From NCBI GenBank assembly GCA_964343275.1, contig CAYFIY010000007.1, forward strand, positions 1 to 47,797: a DNA stretch of 47,797 nucleotides, read 5' to 3'. The notes beneath the pieces were generated by a model, which saw nothing but the letters and a program-made list of their open reading frames with translations, searched no databases and had not been told where the DNA came from. A program made the translations under genes and the position numbers. Origin of the DNA: Hadarchaeum sp964343275. GTDB lineage: Archaea > Hadarchaeota > Hadarchaeia > Hadarchaeales > Hadarchaeaceae. Of this stretch, positions 22,661-30,753 are shown piece after piece (position 1 is the stretch's first letter; each line of letters opens with the position of its first letter).

Positions 22661-23854
22661 ATGGTTCAGATAAATATCAACAAGTATAAAAATATCAGGC
22701 GCATGGTGGATGACAGCTGGATAAACTTACATCCCATACAGAGGGGTGGGATATTGCCCTCAGAGTCGCGTGATGCCCTGCTTTCATTCGGGGATGGGTA
22801 CAGCACATGCGATCTCTGCATAGAGGGACGCATTGATTTGGTAAAAACACCGCCAGTTCACGATTTCGCAAGCGATTTGGCGAAGTTTCTTAACATGGAT
22901 GAGGTCCGTTTTACACCTGGGGCGCGGGGAGCTAAGCAGGCAATCTTCAGGGCCATTGCTAATCCCGGAGATACAGTAATTCTGGACTCTCTGGCCCATT
23001 ATACCTCATACATAGCCGCAGAAGTCAATAACCTTAAAGTCGTTGAGGTCCCGCATGGAGGTTATCCTGAATTCAGGATAAACGTCGATGACTATGCTGC
23101 CAAAATAGAGGAGGTAAAGCGCCAGACCGGAGAACCTCCGGCTGCCATCCTGTTGACCCACGTTGAATATAGATATGGGAACCTTTCAGATGCGGCTAAG
23201 GTTGGGAAGATTGCGAAGGAATATGGAGTCCCATTCATATTGAATGCAGCATATACTGCTGGTGTGATGCCAGTCGATGGGAAAAATCTAGGGGTGGACT
23301 TTCTAATCTGCAGTGGGCATAAGTCTTGGTCCTCAAGTGGACCCATAGGCATCTTGGCCACGCTTTACGAGTATTCAGGAAAAATCTTTAAGACATCTTC
23401 GATGAAGGGCCCTTGGTCTGGCAGATCCTTTCTCAAGAAGGACGTGTTTTTATACGGTTGCCCTCCTGTGTTTGGAGCTCCCGTTGCCACCCTCATGGCC
23501 AGTTTCCCTCACGTGTTCGAACGGGTAAAACGTTGCGATAACGAGGTGGAGAATGCTAGGTGGTTGGTCAAGGAGTTCGAGCGCATCAAGGACTTTCACC
23601 AGCTGGGGGAGAGACCAAGACGACATACGTTGATGACTTTTGAGATACCGTCCTTCTACAAAGTTTCTAAAAAACACCCACGCAAAGGTTTTTTCTTATA
23701 CGACGAGCTAAAGCGTAGAAAGATTTCAGGAATTCAGCCAGGTCTAACTAGGATGATAAAGCTTAATACCTACGGTCTCACCAAAAAAGAAATTCAAAAA
23801 GTGGCAGACGCATTTCACGATATAGCTAAGGTTTATGATGTGCCGGTGGAGTAG
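22661..23854 (+). CDS. pscS: O-phospho-L-seryl-tRNA:Cys-tRNA synthase (SepCysS)
   Basis: This PLP enzyme converts phosphoseryl-tRNA(Cys), made by SepRS, to cysteinyl-tRNA(Cys) with a sulfur donor. It is full length at 397 residues. The PLP lysine is K221 in CSGHKSWSSSGPIG. The three cysteines expected for persulfide relay are present: C50 and C53 (TCDLC) and C267 (YGCPPVFG). GTGAGG lies ahead of the ATG. It shows that this archaeon can make cysteine on tRNA, the route of many methanogens; SepRS is not in the window. The next gene, of DUF169, begins at the base after its TAG. The sulfide source would be the sulfate pathway encoded just to the left. Confidence 0.93.
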   Translation: MVQININKYKNIRRMVDDSWINLHPIQRGGILPSESRDALLSFGDGYSTCDLCIEGRIDLVKTPPVHDFASDLAKFLNMDEVRFTPGARGAKQAIFRAIANPGDTVILDSLAHYTSYIAAEVNNLKVVEVPHGGYPEFRINVDDYAAKIEEVKRQTGEPPAAILLTHVEYRYGNLSDAAKVGKIAKEYGVPFILNAAYTAGVMPVDGKNLGVDFLICSGHKSWSSSGPIGILATLYEYSGKIFKTSSMKGPWSGRSFLKKDVFLYGCPPVFGAPVATLMASFPHVFERVKRCDNEVENARWLVKEFERIKDFHQLGERPRRHTLMTFEIPSFYKVSKKHPRKGFFLYDELKRRKISGIQPGLTRMIKLNTYGLTKKEIQKVADAFHDIAKVYDVPVE

Positions 23855-24871
23855 ATGGAAAAATTAGAAGTTCTATCGCAAAAAATAAAAAGATTCTTTG
23901 AGATCCCAGGAAGCTTGGTGGCTGTGAAGATACTAGAGCGTGAGTTCGAAGGGGTCCGGCCTAATAAGCCATCCCTCTTCTGCGATTTCGTTCGCAGGGC
24001 GGCTCATGGTGAGGAAGCGGTCACCATAACTGAAAACGATCTCCAAAATTTCGCCGCCAGGGTTATATTGGGTTTCGCAGAGCCCAAGTATGTAGATATC
24101 TCTCTGCGCTTAAAGCCTGCAAAAACTAAATCCATTGTTGTCGCTCCGTTGGAGAAGATGAAAGAGAGTCCCGACGTAGTGATAGTGATTACGAATCCTT
24201 CACGGATGATGGAGATAGTTCAAGTTTTGCGACGTACGACCCGTAGTACTCTCGAAGTTAGCATGACATGCGAGGCGTCGGCAGTTGCGGGGGAGATAAC
24301 TGCTCTCCCCTTCATGGAAAAAAAACCAAACCTCACCCTGCTTTGCGGGGGAGCCAGGATGCTCGCCGGTTATAGTGAAAACGAGCTTGCCATAGGTATA
24401 CCCTATGACATCTTTACAAAGTTTGCGGAAACCGTAGTAGAACCGACACTGGTCACAGCCTTGTGTGGATGTTTGATGGACGACATACCAAAGCATCTAA
24501 AAGAGGCGTTTATCAATTTTGGGTTTGATAAGAGCACGGATCACTTCTACGGGGAGTATAAGGAGCGCGTGTTTAGAATCTATCTTAACAAAGATGAACG
24601 CGGAGTTATTTCTTCCGCTACTTTCCATTATCCGGTTAAGTTCAAGTCCGAGTCCGATGCCCAGGGAATGGTCGAGTTGGCCAAGAAATCACTTAGCGAG
24701 TTGGGGGGAGAGACCACCGCTCTTCTCCGAGAGAATTGGCTTGATTTGATTTTGACCGTAAAGTTTCCGGATAACCTTGAAAAGCTAGCCTTGGACCTGA
24801 ATGAATTCAAAGAGTCTATTTCACGCGTTTTAGAAGGAATAGCTGCAGCTGTCGATAAAATCGTTGTTTAG
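23855..24871 (+). CDS. DUF169-family protein with C-terminal extension
   Basis: This 338-residue protein has a DUF169-like region over about residues 1-225, with PSLFCDFVRRAA, LTLLCGGARMLAGY and ALCGCLMDD as Cys-containing conserved stretches. The remaining 110 residues form a separate mixed alpha/beta region I cannot place. DUF169 proteins are of unknown function and occur mainly in anaerobes. It starts directly at the base following the SepCysS stop, with GGTGGA ahead, so the two are translationally coupled. A role in supplying sulfur to SepCysS or binding the tRNA/SepRS complex is an inference from this coupling alone. Confidence 0.65.
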   Translation: MEKLEVLSQKIKRFFEIPGSLVAVKILEREFEGVRPNKPSLFCDFVRRAAHGEEAVTITENDLQNFAARVILGFAEPKYVDISLRLKPAKTKSIVVAPLEKMKESPDVVIVITNPSRMMEIVQVLRRTTRSTLEVSMTCEASAVAGEITALPFMEKKPNLTLLCGGARMLAGYSENELAIGIPYDIFTKFAETVVEPTLVTALCGCLMDDIPKHLKEAFINFGFDKSTDHFYGEYKERVFRIYLNKDERGVISSATFHYPVKFKSESDAQGMVELAKKSLSELGGETTALLRENWLDLILTVKFPDNLEKLALDLNEFKESISRVLEGIAAAVDKIVV

Positions 24872-24927
24872 AAAATACAAAATAACGGGAGATATAAATT
24901 TGACAAGATATTAGTTTCCATCGATTG

Positions 24928-24952
24928 ATATATATATATATATATATATATA
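24928..24952. repeat. (AT)12 dinucleotide tract
   Basis: Twenty-five bases of uninterrupted AT repeat lie in the 262-base gap between the DUF169 gene and the glutaredoxin gene. Such a tract can melt easily or vary in length between strains; nothing more can be said from the sequence. Confidence 0.9.
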
Positions 24953-25133
24953 CAAGCCGGCAAGTATGAAAAATAAAAACGCAAATGGAAACACCATGTA
25001 TTTGACCGGAAAGATATTTTCAACGGATTTATCTCAACACGATCTAGATAGCTTTAAAAGCAATGAACCCTGACTTTAGACGAACTCTGTATAAGAGTTA
25101 AAAGAAGACAGGGAGAAATTAAATAATTGGGTT

Positions 25134-25382
25134 ATGGCTATGGAGAATAAATCGGGAGTTAAAGTGTATAGTACTGCTACCTGTCCATACTGTACAATGG
25201 CGAAGAACTTCTTACGAGAAAATGGAATAGATTTCGTGGAAAAAAATGTTAGTGAAGATAAGGGCGCAGCTACCGAGATGGTGGAGAAATCGGGCCAGAT
25301 GGGCGTGCCCGTGCTAGATATAAATGGCGAAATAATTGTGGGCTTCAATCGAGACGCAATAAAAAATGCACTTAAATTGTAG
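25134..25382 (+). CDS. glutaredoxin-like protein
   Basis: This is an 82-residue thioredoxin-fold protein with the redox motif CPYC (TCPYCTMAKNFL) and the glutathione/substrate loop GVPVLDINGEIIVGF, which has the cis-Pro. It resembles NrdH/glutaredoxin of archaea, which are reduced by thioredoxin reductase or an F420-linked system. Two ATGs, at 25134 and 25140, are possible starts. A Cys-rich peptide gene follows 10 bases later with its own AGGTGG site, so the two form a pair. Confidence 0.88.
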   Translation: MAMENKSGVKVYSTATCPYCTMAKNFLRENGIDFVEKNVSEDKGAATEMVEKSGQMGVPVLDINGEIIVGFNRDAIKNALKL

Positions 25383-25392
25383 GTGGTGGATT

Positions 25393-25578
25393 ATGGAGAT
25401 TGCCAAAATAAAATGTCCTCTATGTGAACACGTTCGAGACGTAGATGTGCCAGAAAATATCTGTTTGCAGTTTTATCGTTGCGATAATTGCGGAAAACAG
25501 ATCCAAACTCCAGACAACTCCTGCTGCTTGATATGTGCTTATTCTGATAAGAAATGTCGTGTATCGATTTTGAAGTGA
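25393..25578 (+). CDS. Cys-rich peptide, GDCCVxC-like
   Basis: This is a 61-residue protein with nine cysteines, arranged as CPLC, CDNC, SCCLIC and a final KKC. The layout, CPxC then YRCDNCG then DNSCCLICAYS, matches small GDCCVxC-domain proteins seen next to mercury and redox genes in bacteria, with the family's GDCCVFC replaced by NSCCLIC. It probably binds metal, perhaps zinc, or soft metals and metalloids. The ATG at 25393 has AGGTGG at 25381-25386. Its pairing with a glutaredoxin supports thiol or metal handling. Confidence 0.65.
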   Translation: MEIAKIKCPLCEHVRDVDVPENICLQFYRCDNCGKQIQTPDNSCCLICAYSDKKCRVSILK

Positions 25579-25579
25579 T

Positions 25580-25605
25580 TGGGTATACAAACTTGTTATA
25601 ACCCA
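25580..25605. other. imperfect hairpin between Cys-rich peptide gene and gcvT
   Basis: TGGGTAT at 25580-25586 and ATAACCCA at 25598-25605 can pair with one bulge, and ACAA/TTGT inside extends the stem. It may end transcription of the glutaredoxin pair or act in the gcvT leader. There is no U-run right behind it. Confidence 0.25.
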
Positions 25606-25631
25606 GACGTGACAATCAGAACTGATATACG

Positions 25632-26753
25632 ATGAAAAAACTACATATTGAAAATAAACACCGTTCGCTGGGAGCTCAATTTATCGAGTTCTTCGGGTGG
25701 AACATGCCGTTGAGTTATACCCGTTTGTCCGAGGAACATATGGCGGTGCGTGAGAAGGCAGGGCTCTTCGATGTTGGTCACATGGGGGAGTTCGTGGTGA
25801 AAGATTCCTCCTCTCTGAATTTCCTTCAGCGCGTTACCACGAACGATGTATCCAAGTTGGTTGTAGGCGGATGTCAGTATTCAACAGTAACAAACGAACT
25901 GGGGGGGACAAAGGACGATATAATGGTTTATCGCACGGAAAAAGATGAATTTATGGTAGTGTGTAACGCCTCTAACGTTGAAAAAATAGGAAAATGGTTC
26001 GACCAGCAAAAAATACCTGGAGTGGAAATCGAAGACATTACCATGACCACAACTTTATTCGCGCTTCAGGGTCCAATGGCACAATCAATTCTTCAAAAGT
26101 TGACCGATTTCGACTTAACTCAAATAAAGAGGTTCAAGAACGTTTTTTTAGAGGTAGCCGGAATTAAGATTCTAGTCAGTAGAACTGGATACACAGGTGA
26201 AGATGGTTTTGAAATATATCTAATGGATGAACCTGCTTCCGAACCTAAACGAGCTGAAAAGTTGTGGGATGTGATTCTCAAGGCAGGAGATGATTCGGGT
26301 GTTAAACCTTGTGGGCTTGGTGCGCGCGACACGACGCGCCTCGAAGCTGGCATGTGTCTTTATGGAAACGAGTTAACCGAAGATATAACCCCCTTGGAGG
26401 CTAAAATTAATTTCGCTGTTAAATTGGAAAAGGGAGACTTCATAGGGCGCGATGCCCTGACAGCACAGAAGAATTCTGGGTTAAAGAAGGTCAGAATCGG
26501 GTTGCGGATGTTGGAGTCAGGTGTGCCTAGGCAGGGACATAAAATATTCCGCGATGGGGTAAAAATTGGAGCGGTCACCTCAGGGACATTTTCTCCCATC
26601 TTAAAAGTTGGCATAGCTATGGCGTATGTTTCGCCAGATGTCAAACTCGATGATAAGATTTCAGTTGAGATTCGTGAAAAGAAATACGAGTCCTTGGTTG
26701 TAGGATGGCCTTTTTATGATTCAAACGTATATGGTTCACTGAGAAACGGATAA
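25632..26753 (+). CDS. gcvT: aminomethyltransferase (glycine cleavage T protein)
   Basis: This 373-residue T protein transfers the C1 unit from the aminomethyl-lipoyl H protein to tetrahydropterin and releases ammonia. Family motifs are in place: AREKAGLFDVGHMGE-like start (VREKAGLFDVGHM), GGTKDDIMVYR, SRTGYTGEDGFEIY, GARDTTRLEAGMCLYGNEL, and TSGTFSPILKVGIAMAYV. The P and H proteins are not in the window. In archaea without tetrahydrofolate the acceptor may be tetrahydromethanopterin, whose reductase Mer is encoded next to it on the other strand, but that is inference. It appears to be transcribed alone. Confidence 0.93.
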   Translation: MKKLHIENKHRSLGAQFIEFFGWNMPLSYTRLSEEHMAVREKAGLFDVGHMGEFVVKDSSSLNFLQRVTTNDVSKLVVGGCQYSTVTNELGGTKDDIMVYRTEKDEFMVVCNASNVEKIGKWFDQQKIPGVEIEDITMTTTLFALQGPMAQSILQKLTDFDLTQIKRFKNVFLEVAGIKILVSRTGYTGEDGFEIYLMDEPASEPKRAEKLWDVILKAGDDSGVKPCGLGARDTTRLEAGMCLYGNELTEDITPLEAKINFAVKLEKGDFIGRDALTAQKNSGLKKVRIGLRMLESGVPRQGHKIFRDGVKIGAVTSGTFSPILKVGIAMAYVSPDVKLDDKISVEIREKKYESLVVGWPFYDSNVYGSLRNG

Positions 26754-26934
26754 GTATACTCAGGGTTTGGGGCCATTTAGTCAGGGATGTTGTTCAGCCG
26801 CAGTTATGTCTAGGGTGCGTCAACACTGTCTGATCTTACTCGGTTCAAGCTCTTGCGAGAGAAAATTAACTTGTCTAGCCTACTTTGTGGTTTGCTGATT
26901 CTAAGATCTATGTGTCTTGTTCAGGTCGTAGACC

Positions 26935-27912
26935 TCAAACCAGTTCTTTAGCGACTATTTTAAGCGACTTGCTTGGGTTGGGTCCTATGGGCGATCCGAT
27001 CACCACTCTGGTGGCTCCTATTTTTTTTAACTCCCGTATCCGTGAAACAAGCTCGTCCACCCTTCCGCAGACAGAAAATTCATCCAGCATCTTGCCGGTT
27101 ACTGCCTTGCGCGCTTTGGCTATTTCACCTTTTCTGAGAAATCCCCTGATGACCTCTACGTCCTCAATTGGAATATTACGGTGCTTGAGAGATTCTTCCG
27201 GTGCCGATGAAGCAACAAAAGCCACCACGCCCCGAGCAGCACTGCGAGCTTTTCTGCCGTCTTCATCAATAGATACTACCATATACGCCACGAAGTCGAA
27301 ATCCTTCGATGACCGCCCACTTTTGTCCAACCCCTTCTTGATGTTTACTATTGAATCCTTGATATCCGTCAAATGTGATGCGTTTATTAGGGCTCCGTCT
27401 GCCAGTTCTCCAGCCAGATGAAGCATTTTCTGCCTACGTCCACCTAGGTAAATGGGGACTTTGTTCCCCACCTTGAACCTTAGCTTGGCACCGCGGCAGA
27501 AAAAACTTTCTCCCTTGAATTCCACCCTTTCCCCTTGAAATAACTTATTGATTATGTACAGGGACTCTCGGACGGAAGTCAGCGGTTTCTGTTGTTTTAT
27601 CCCCACTGTCTCTAAAAATATGGGATCACCTGAAGATATTCCCAGGAGCGCTCGTCCACCGGATAGATCGTTAAGAGTAGCGACAGCGGCAGCGGTGACC
27701 GCGGGATGGGAAAGGTAGGGGTTTGTCACTCCAGGACCAAGCCGAATTTTGCTTGTTTTGGTAGCGAGCTGGGCCAACACCGAGTGGACGTAGCGGTTGT
27801 GATAGTGGTCGCAAACCCATATTTGACCAAAACCTAGATGCTCAGCCTCCCTAGCCAACCTGCCCATTGTATCCAGGCTAAGATAAGGAACGAACTCCAC
27901 ACCAAATTTCAT
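26935..27912 (-). CDS. mer: F420-dependent methylene-H4MPT reductase (Mer) or close LLM relative
   Basis: This 325-residue TIM-barrel protein of the luciferase-like family matches Mer throughout: MKFGVEFVPYLS at the start, the DHYHNR segment, RLGPGVTNPYLSHPAVTAAA, LNDLSGGRALLGISSGD, GELADGALINASH, FVAYMVVSIDED and the end VIGSPIGPNPSKS. Mer reduces methylene- to methyl-tetrahydromethanopterin with F420H2, in methanogenesis or in the archaeal Wood-Ljungdahl pathway. It is divergent from cofE with only 54 bases between them, linking it to F420 synthesis. Another F420-dependent reductase role is possible. Confidence 0.8.
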   Translation of the reverse strand: MKFGVEFVPYLSLDTMGRLAREAEHLGFGQIWVCDHYHNRYVHSVLAQLATKTSKIRLGPGVTNPYLSHPAVTAAAVATLNDLSGGRALLGISSGDPIFLETVGIKQQKPLTSVRESLYIINKLFQGERVEFKGESFFCRGAKLRFKVGNKVPIYLGGRRQKMLHLAGELADGALINASHLTDIKDSIVNIKKGLDKSGRSSKDFDFVAYMVVSIDEDGRKARSAARGVVAFVASSAPEESLKHRNIPIEDVEVIRGFLRKGEIAKARKAVTGKMLDEFSVCGRVDELVSRIRELKKIGATRVVIGSPIGPNPSKSLKIVAKELV

Positions 27913-27966
27913 ACAATCACCGTCTGATTTAAAACGTTCGCACTAATAATCCCCATCGGTACTTTA

Positions 27967-28707
27967 ATGCAGTTCATTACGGTTAATGGGATTCCGATGG
28001 TTAAGCATGGTGACGACCTGGGTAAACTGATCCTCGAGGCCGTTGATAAACAACGTCTGCGAATTGAGAACGGTGATTTGTTCGTGGTGGCGCAGACCGT
28101 TGTGTCAAAGGCGGAGGGCAACGTGATGGACCTAGGTGCTGTACATCCTAGCAAACGCTCAAAGGAACTGGCGGTTAAGCTGGGCAAGGATCCTCGCCTT
28201 GTAGAGGTTATACTTCAACAGTCAAAAGAAATTGTCCGTATCGCCCACGTGATCATCTCTAGGACCAAACACGGACTTGTTTGTGCTAACGCAGGTGTGG
28301 ATTATTCAAACGTTGATTTAGAACTGGTTACTATTTTGCCTGAAAATCCGGAGGCAAGTGCGGGTAGAATCAGAAATACGGTTAAACACAAGCTAGGCGT
28401 GGATGTGGCTGTAATCATCTCAGACACCCAGGGACGTCCCTTTCGGCATGGATGCGTCGGAGTAGCCATTGGAATTTCCGGCATTAATCCATTGCTCGAC
28501 CTGCGGGGCAAGCAAGACCTGTATGGAAATAAGCTAGAGGTAACCATTACATCTCCTTCTGATTCTCTGGCAGCGGCAGCAGTTTCGATGATGGGTGAAG
28601 CTGACGAAGGAACACCAGTGGTTCTGGTTAAGGGTGCGAATTACGAGTCTGGAGAAGGTACCATTCGCGAAATTGTGAGACCTCCGGAACTAGACCTCTT
28701 CAGGTGA
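27967..28707 (+). CDS. cofE: coenzyme F420-0:L-glutamate ligase
   Basis: This 246-residue enzyme adds the gamma-linked glutamates to F420-0 using GTP. It is the stand-alone archaeal form without the nitroreductase domain found in actinobacterial FbiB. Conserved segments include MVKHGDDLGKLI near the start, VSKAEG, the RIAHVIISRTKHGLVCANAGVDYSN stretch, SDTQGRPFRHGCVGVAIG and DELADAA-like DSLAAAAVSMMGEADEGTPVVL. The gene cofD follows 6 bases later with GGTGAGA ahead, so the two are an operon. Confidence 0.95.
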   Translation: MQFITVNGIPMVKHGDDLGKLILEAVDKQRLRIENGDLFVVAQTVVSKAEGNVMDLGAVHPSKRSKELAVKLGKDPRLVEVILQQSKEIVRIAHVIISRTKHGLVCANAGVDYSNVDLELVTILPENPEASAGRIRNTVKHKLGVDVAVIISDTQGRPFRHGCVGVAIGISGINPLLDLRGKQDLYGNKLEVTITSPSDSLAAAAVSMMGEADEGTPVVLVKGANYESGEGTIREIVRPPELDLFR

Positions 28708-28713
28708 GAAAAT

Positions 28714-29661
28714 ATGTTGGGGATTTTGTCCGGTGGCACTGGGACACCAAAATTGATTCAGGGCTTGGTGAGGTTGATGAAACAGGAGGAACTATCTATT
28801 GTAGTCAATACGGGGGAAGACTTGGAGATATCGGGACTTGATATCTCACCGGACATTGACACAACAATGTATGCGCTAGCGGGAATCGTGAACGAGGAAA
28901 CTTGGTATGGAATTCGCGGCGACACGTTCAAAGGTCACGAGCGTTACAGAAGGGAGGGTAAGCCGGAGCTACTTAAAATTGGCGATCGCGACCGAGAGGT
29001 GAAACGCCGCCGTACTGAATTGCTGAAAAATGGAATGACATTATCTAAAGCTACTCGAGAACTATACAGGAGTTTTGGTGTTGAGGCAAATATCATACCC
29101 ATGTCGGACGATCGAGTGCAGACTCGCATTTACACCGAAGAGGGCTCCATGAGTTTCAATGAGTTTTGGGTGGCAAGACGAGCAAAAGATAGTGTCACAG
29201 CTGTGACGTTTGAAGGCGTTGAAATTGCCGAGCCATCACCTGGCGTTTTGGATGTCATCGATAACAGCGAAGCGATCCTGGTAGGGCCAAGCAATCCGAT
29301 CACGAGTATAGGACCCATCTTGGCGGTGAAAGGAATTAAGACCGCTCTTGAGAGGGAACGTGAGAAGGTAACTGCGGTGAGTCCTATCGTTGGCAAAGCC
29401 CCAGTGAGCGGGCCAGCGGGCGTTCTGATGGAAGGGCTGGGGCATGAGGTCAGTCCCGTAGGGGTTGCGCGTATCTATAGAGATTTCGTCAGCACTTTAG
29501 TCATCGACAAGAGAGATGAATGGCTTGGTCCACAAATCCAAAACCTTGATGTTGCGTTTTACGCTACAGATTTACTTATGCCAGAACTAAAATCTAGGAT
29601 AAAACTTGCTAATGTAATTTTGTCTCTTTTAGGAAATTCATCAAAAGGTAAATTAGATTAG
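28714..29661 (+). CDS. cofD: 2-phospho-L-lactate transferase
   Basis: This 315-residue enzyme joins the phospholactyl moiety from the GDP-activated precursor to Fo, giving F420-0. The N-terminal LSGGTGTPKLIQGL is the nucleotide-binding loop, VVNTGEDLEISGLDISPDIDT holds metal and substrate residues, and GPSNPITSIGPIL is the third family signature. It is co-transcribed with cofE and converges with cofH, whose end overlaps it by 9 bases. Confidence 0.95.
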   Translation: MLGILSGGTGTPKLIQGLVRLMKQEELSIVVNTGEDLEISGLDISPDIDTTMYALAGIVNEETWYGIRGDTFKGHERYRREGKPELLKIGDRDREVKRRRTELLKNGMTLSKATRELYRSFGVEANIIPMSDDRVQTRIYTEEGSMSFNEFWVARRAKDSVTAVTFEGVEIAEPSPGVLDVIDNSEAILVGPSNPITSIGPILAVKGIKTALEREREKVTAVSPIVGKAPVSGPAGVLMEGLGHEVSPVGVARIYRDFVSTLVIDKRDEWLGPQIQNLDVAFYATDLLMPELKSRIKLANVILSLLGNSSKGKLD

Positions 29662-30753
29662 TTCATAAGTCGTCGAACGCTGGCGCGGAATGCGACCAAT
29701 TTCCAAAATGAGTTGCTCGAGTTGTTCCACCCTCATACTTTGCAGACACCCTCCTGCTGCCCGCGTGATGCTTTCTTCCATCAGAGTCCCGCCCAGATCG
29801 TTTGCTCCAGCATTGAGCATTAACTGGGCTGTTGAAGGTCCGAGCTTTACCCAGGAGACTTGGACGTTGTCTATGTATCCGGCTAGCATCAGCCGAGATA
29901 CTGCATGAACCCTCAGGCTGTCCGAGATGCTTGGCGAGGGAAGTCCATCATCTCTCCATAGTGGTGTATGATATGGCATGAACCCCAGCAAGACAAATTC
30001 CGTGAATCCCCTCGTTGAACGCTGGATATCCCTTAGAAGGGCTATATGTTCAGCCAGTTCGCGAGGAGTTTCCACAGTTCCGTAAAGCATGCTTGCGGTT
30101 GTGTGTAGGCCTAAACTATGACACGTTTTTACCACTTCAATCCATCGAGAAGACGTGATTTTATTAGGACATACTATGGATCGCACTCGTTCGTCGAGAA
30201 CTTCGGCGGCAGTCCCAGGAACCGAGTTTAACCCCGAATCTTGGAGTGTTTTGATCACCTCAGATATGGACAGGTTTTCTTGTAGTGCGATGTGATCAAG
30301 CTCTGCGGGAGAGAATCCGTGTACGTGTATTTCAGGCGAGATTTCTTTAATCGTGCGCAGGATTTCAATATAATTTTTCAAAGCAAAGTCAGGGTGCAGC
30401 CCGCCTTGCACACACACTTCAGTTGCCCCAAGCCCAAGAGCTTCTCGGACTTTGGTCGCGATTTGTTTTAGGCTTAGAACGTACGCATCCGGATCGCCTT
30501 GTGAACGCTTGAATGCGCAGAAAGAACAGCTCCCGGAGCATATATTTGTGAAATTTATATTCCTGTTCCTCACAAAAGTCACGGTGTCTCCAACGCTGCG
30601 TCGTCTTTCTTCATCGGCGGTTTGAACCAAATCTTGGAGGTCCTTGCCTTTGACTTGCAACAGTAGTTCGCCATCGCTCACGCTCAGTTCGTCTCCGTCC
30701 AGCGCACGTTGTAGCACTTCCATTATTTTGAATTCAGTTACTTCGGTATCCAT
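29653..30753 (-). CDS. cofH: FO synthase subunit 2 (radical SAM)
   Basis: This radical SAM enzyme joins 4-hydroxybenzyl-type fragments from tyrosine to the ribityl uracil diamine in FO synthesis. The cluster motif reads CSGSCSFCAF (C-x3-C-x2-C). GATEVCVQGGLHPDF, HGFSPAELDHIA, PGTAAEVLDERVR and GFTEFVLLGFMPYHTPL are all typical. I chose the ATG at 30753, which keeps a 20-base overlap with cofG; an earlier TTG (30777) and a later ATG (30723) are also possible. It is translated behind cofG from one mRNA. Confidence 0.93.
   Translation of the reverse strand: MDTEVTEFKIMEVLQRALDGDELSVSDGELLLQVKGKDLQDLVQTADEERRRSVGDTVTFVRNRNINFTNICSGSCSFCAFKRSQGDPDAYVLSLKQIATKVREALGLGATEVCVQGGLHPDFALKNYIEILRTIKEISPEIHVHGFSPAELDHIALQENLSISEVIKTLQDSGLNSVPGTAAEVLDERVRSIVCPNKITSSRWIEVVKTCHSLGLHTTASMLYGTVETPRELAEHIALLRDIQRSTRGFTEFVLLGFMPYHTPLWRDDGLPSPSISDSLRVHAVSRLMLAGYIDNVQVSWVKLGPSTAQLMLNAGANDLGGTLMEESITRAAGGCLQSMRVEQLEQLILEIGRIPRQRSTTYELI

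Noticed and set aside
24928..24952. The AT tract as a replication origin or unwinding element
   Set aside because: No origin boxes or orc1/cdc6 gene nearby; a simple dinucleotide run is enough to explain it.
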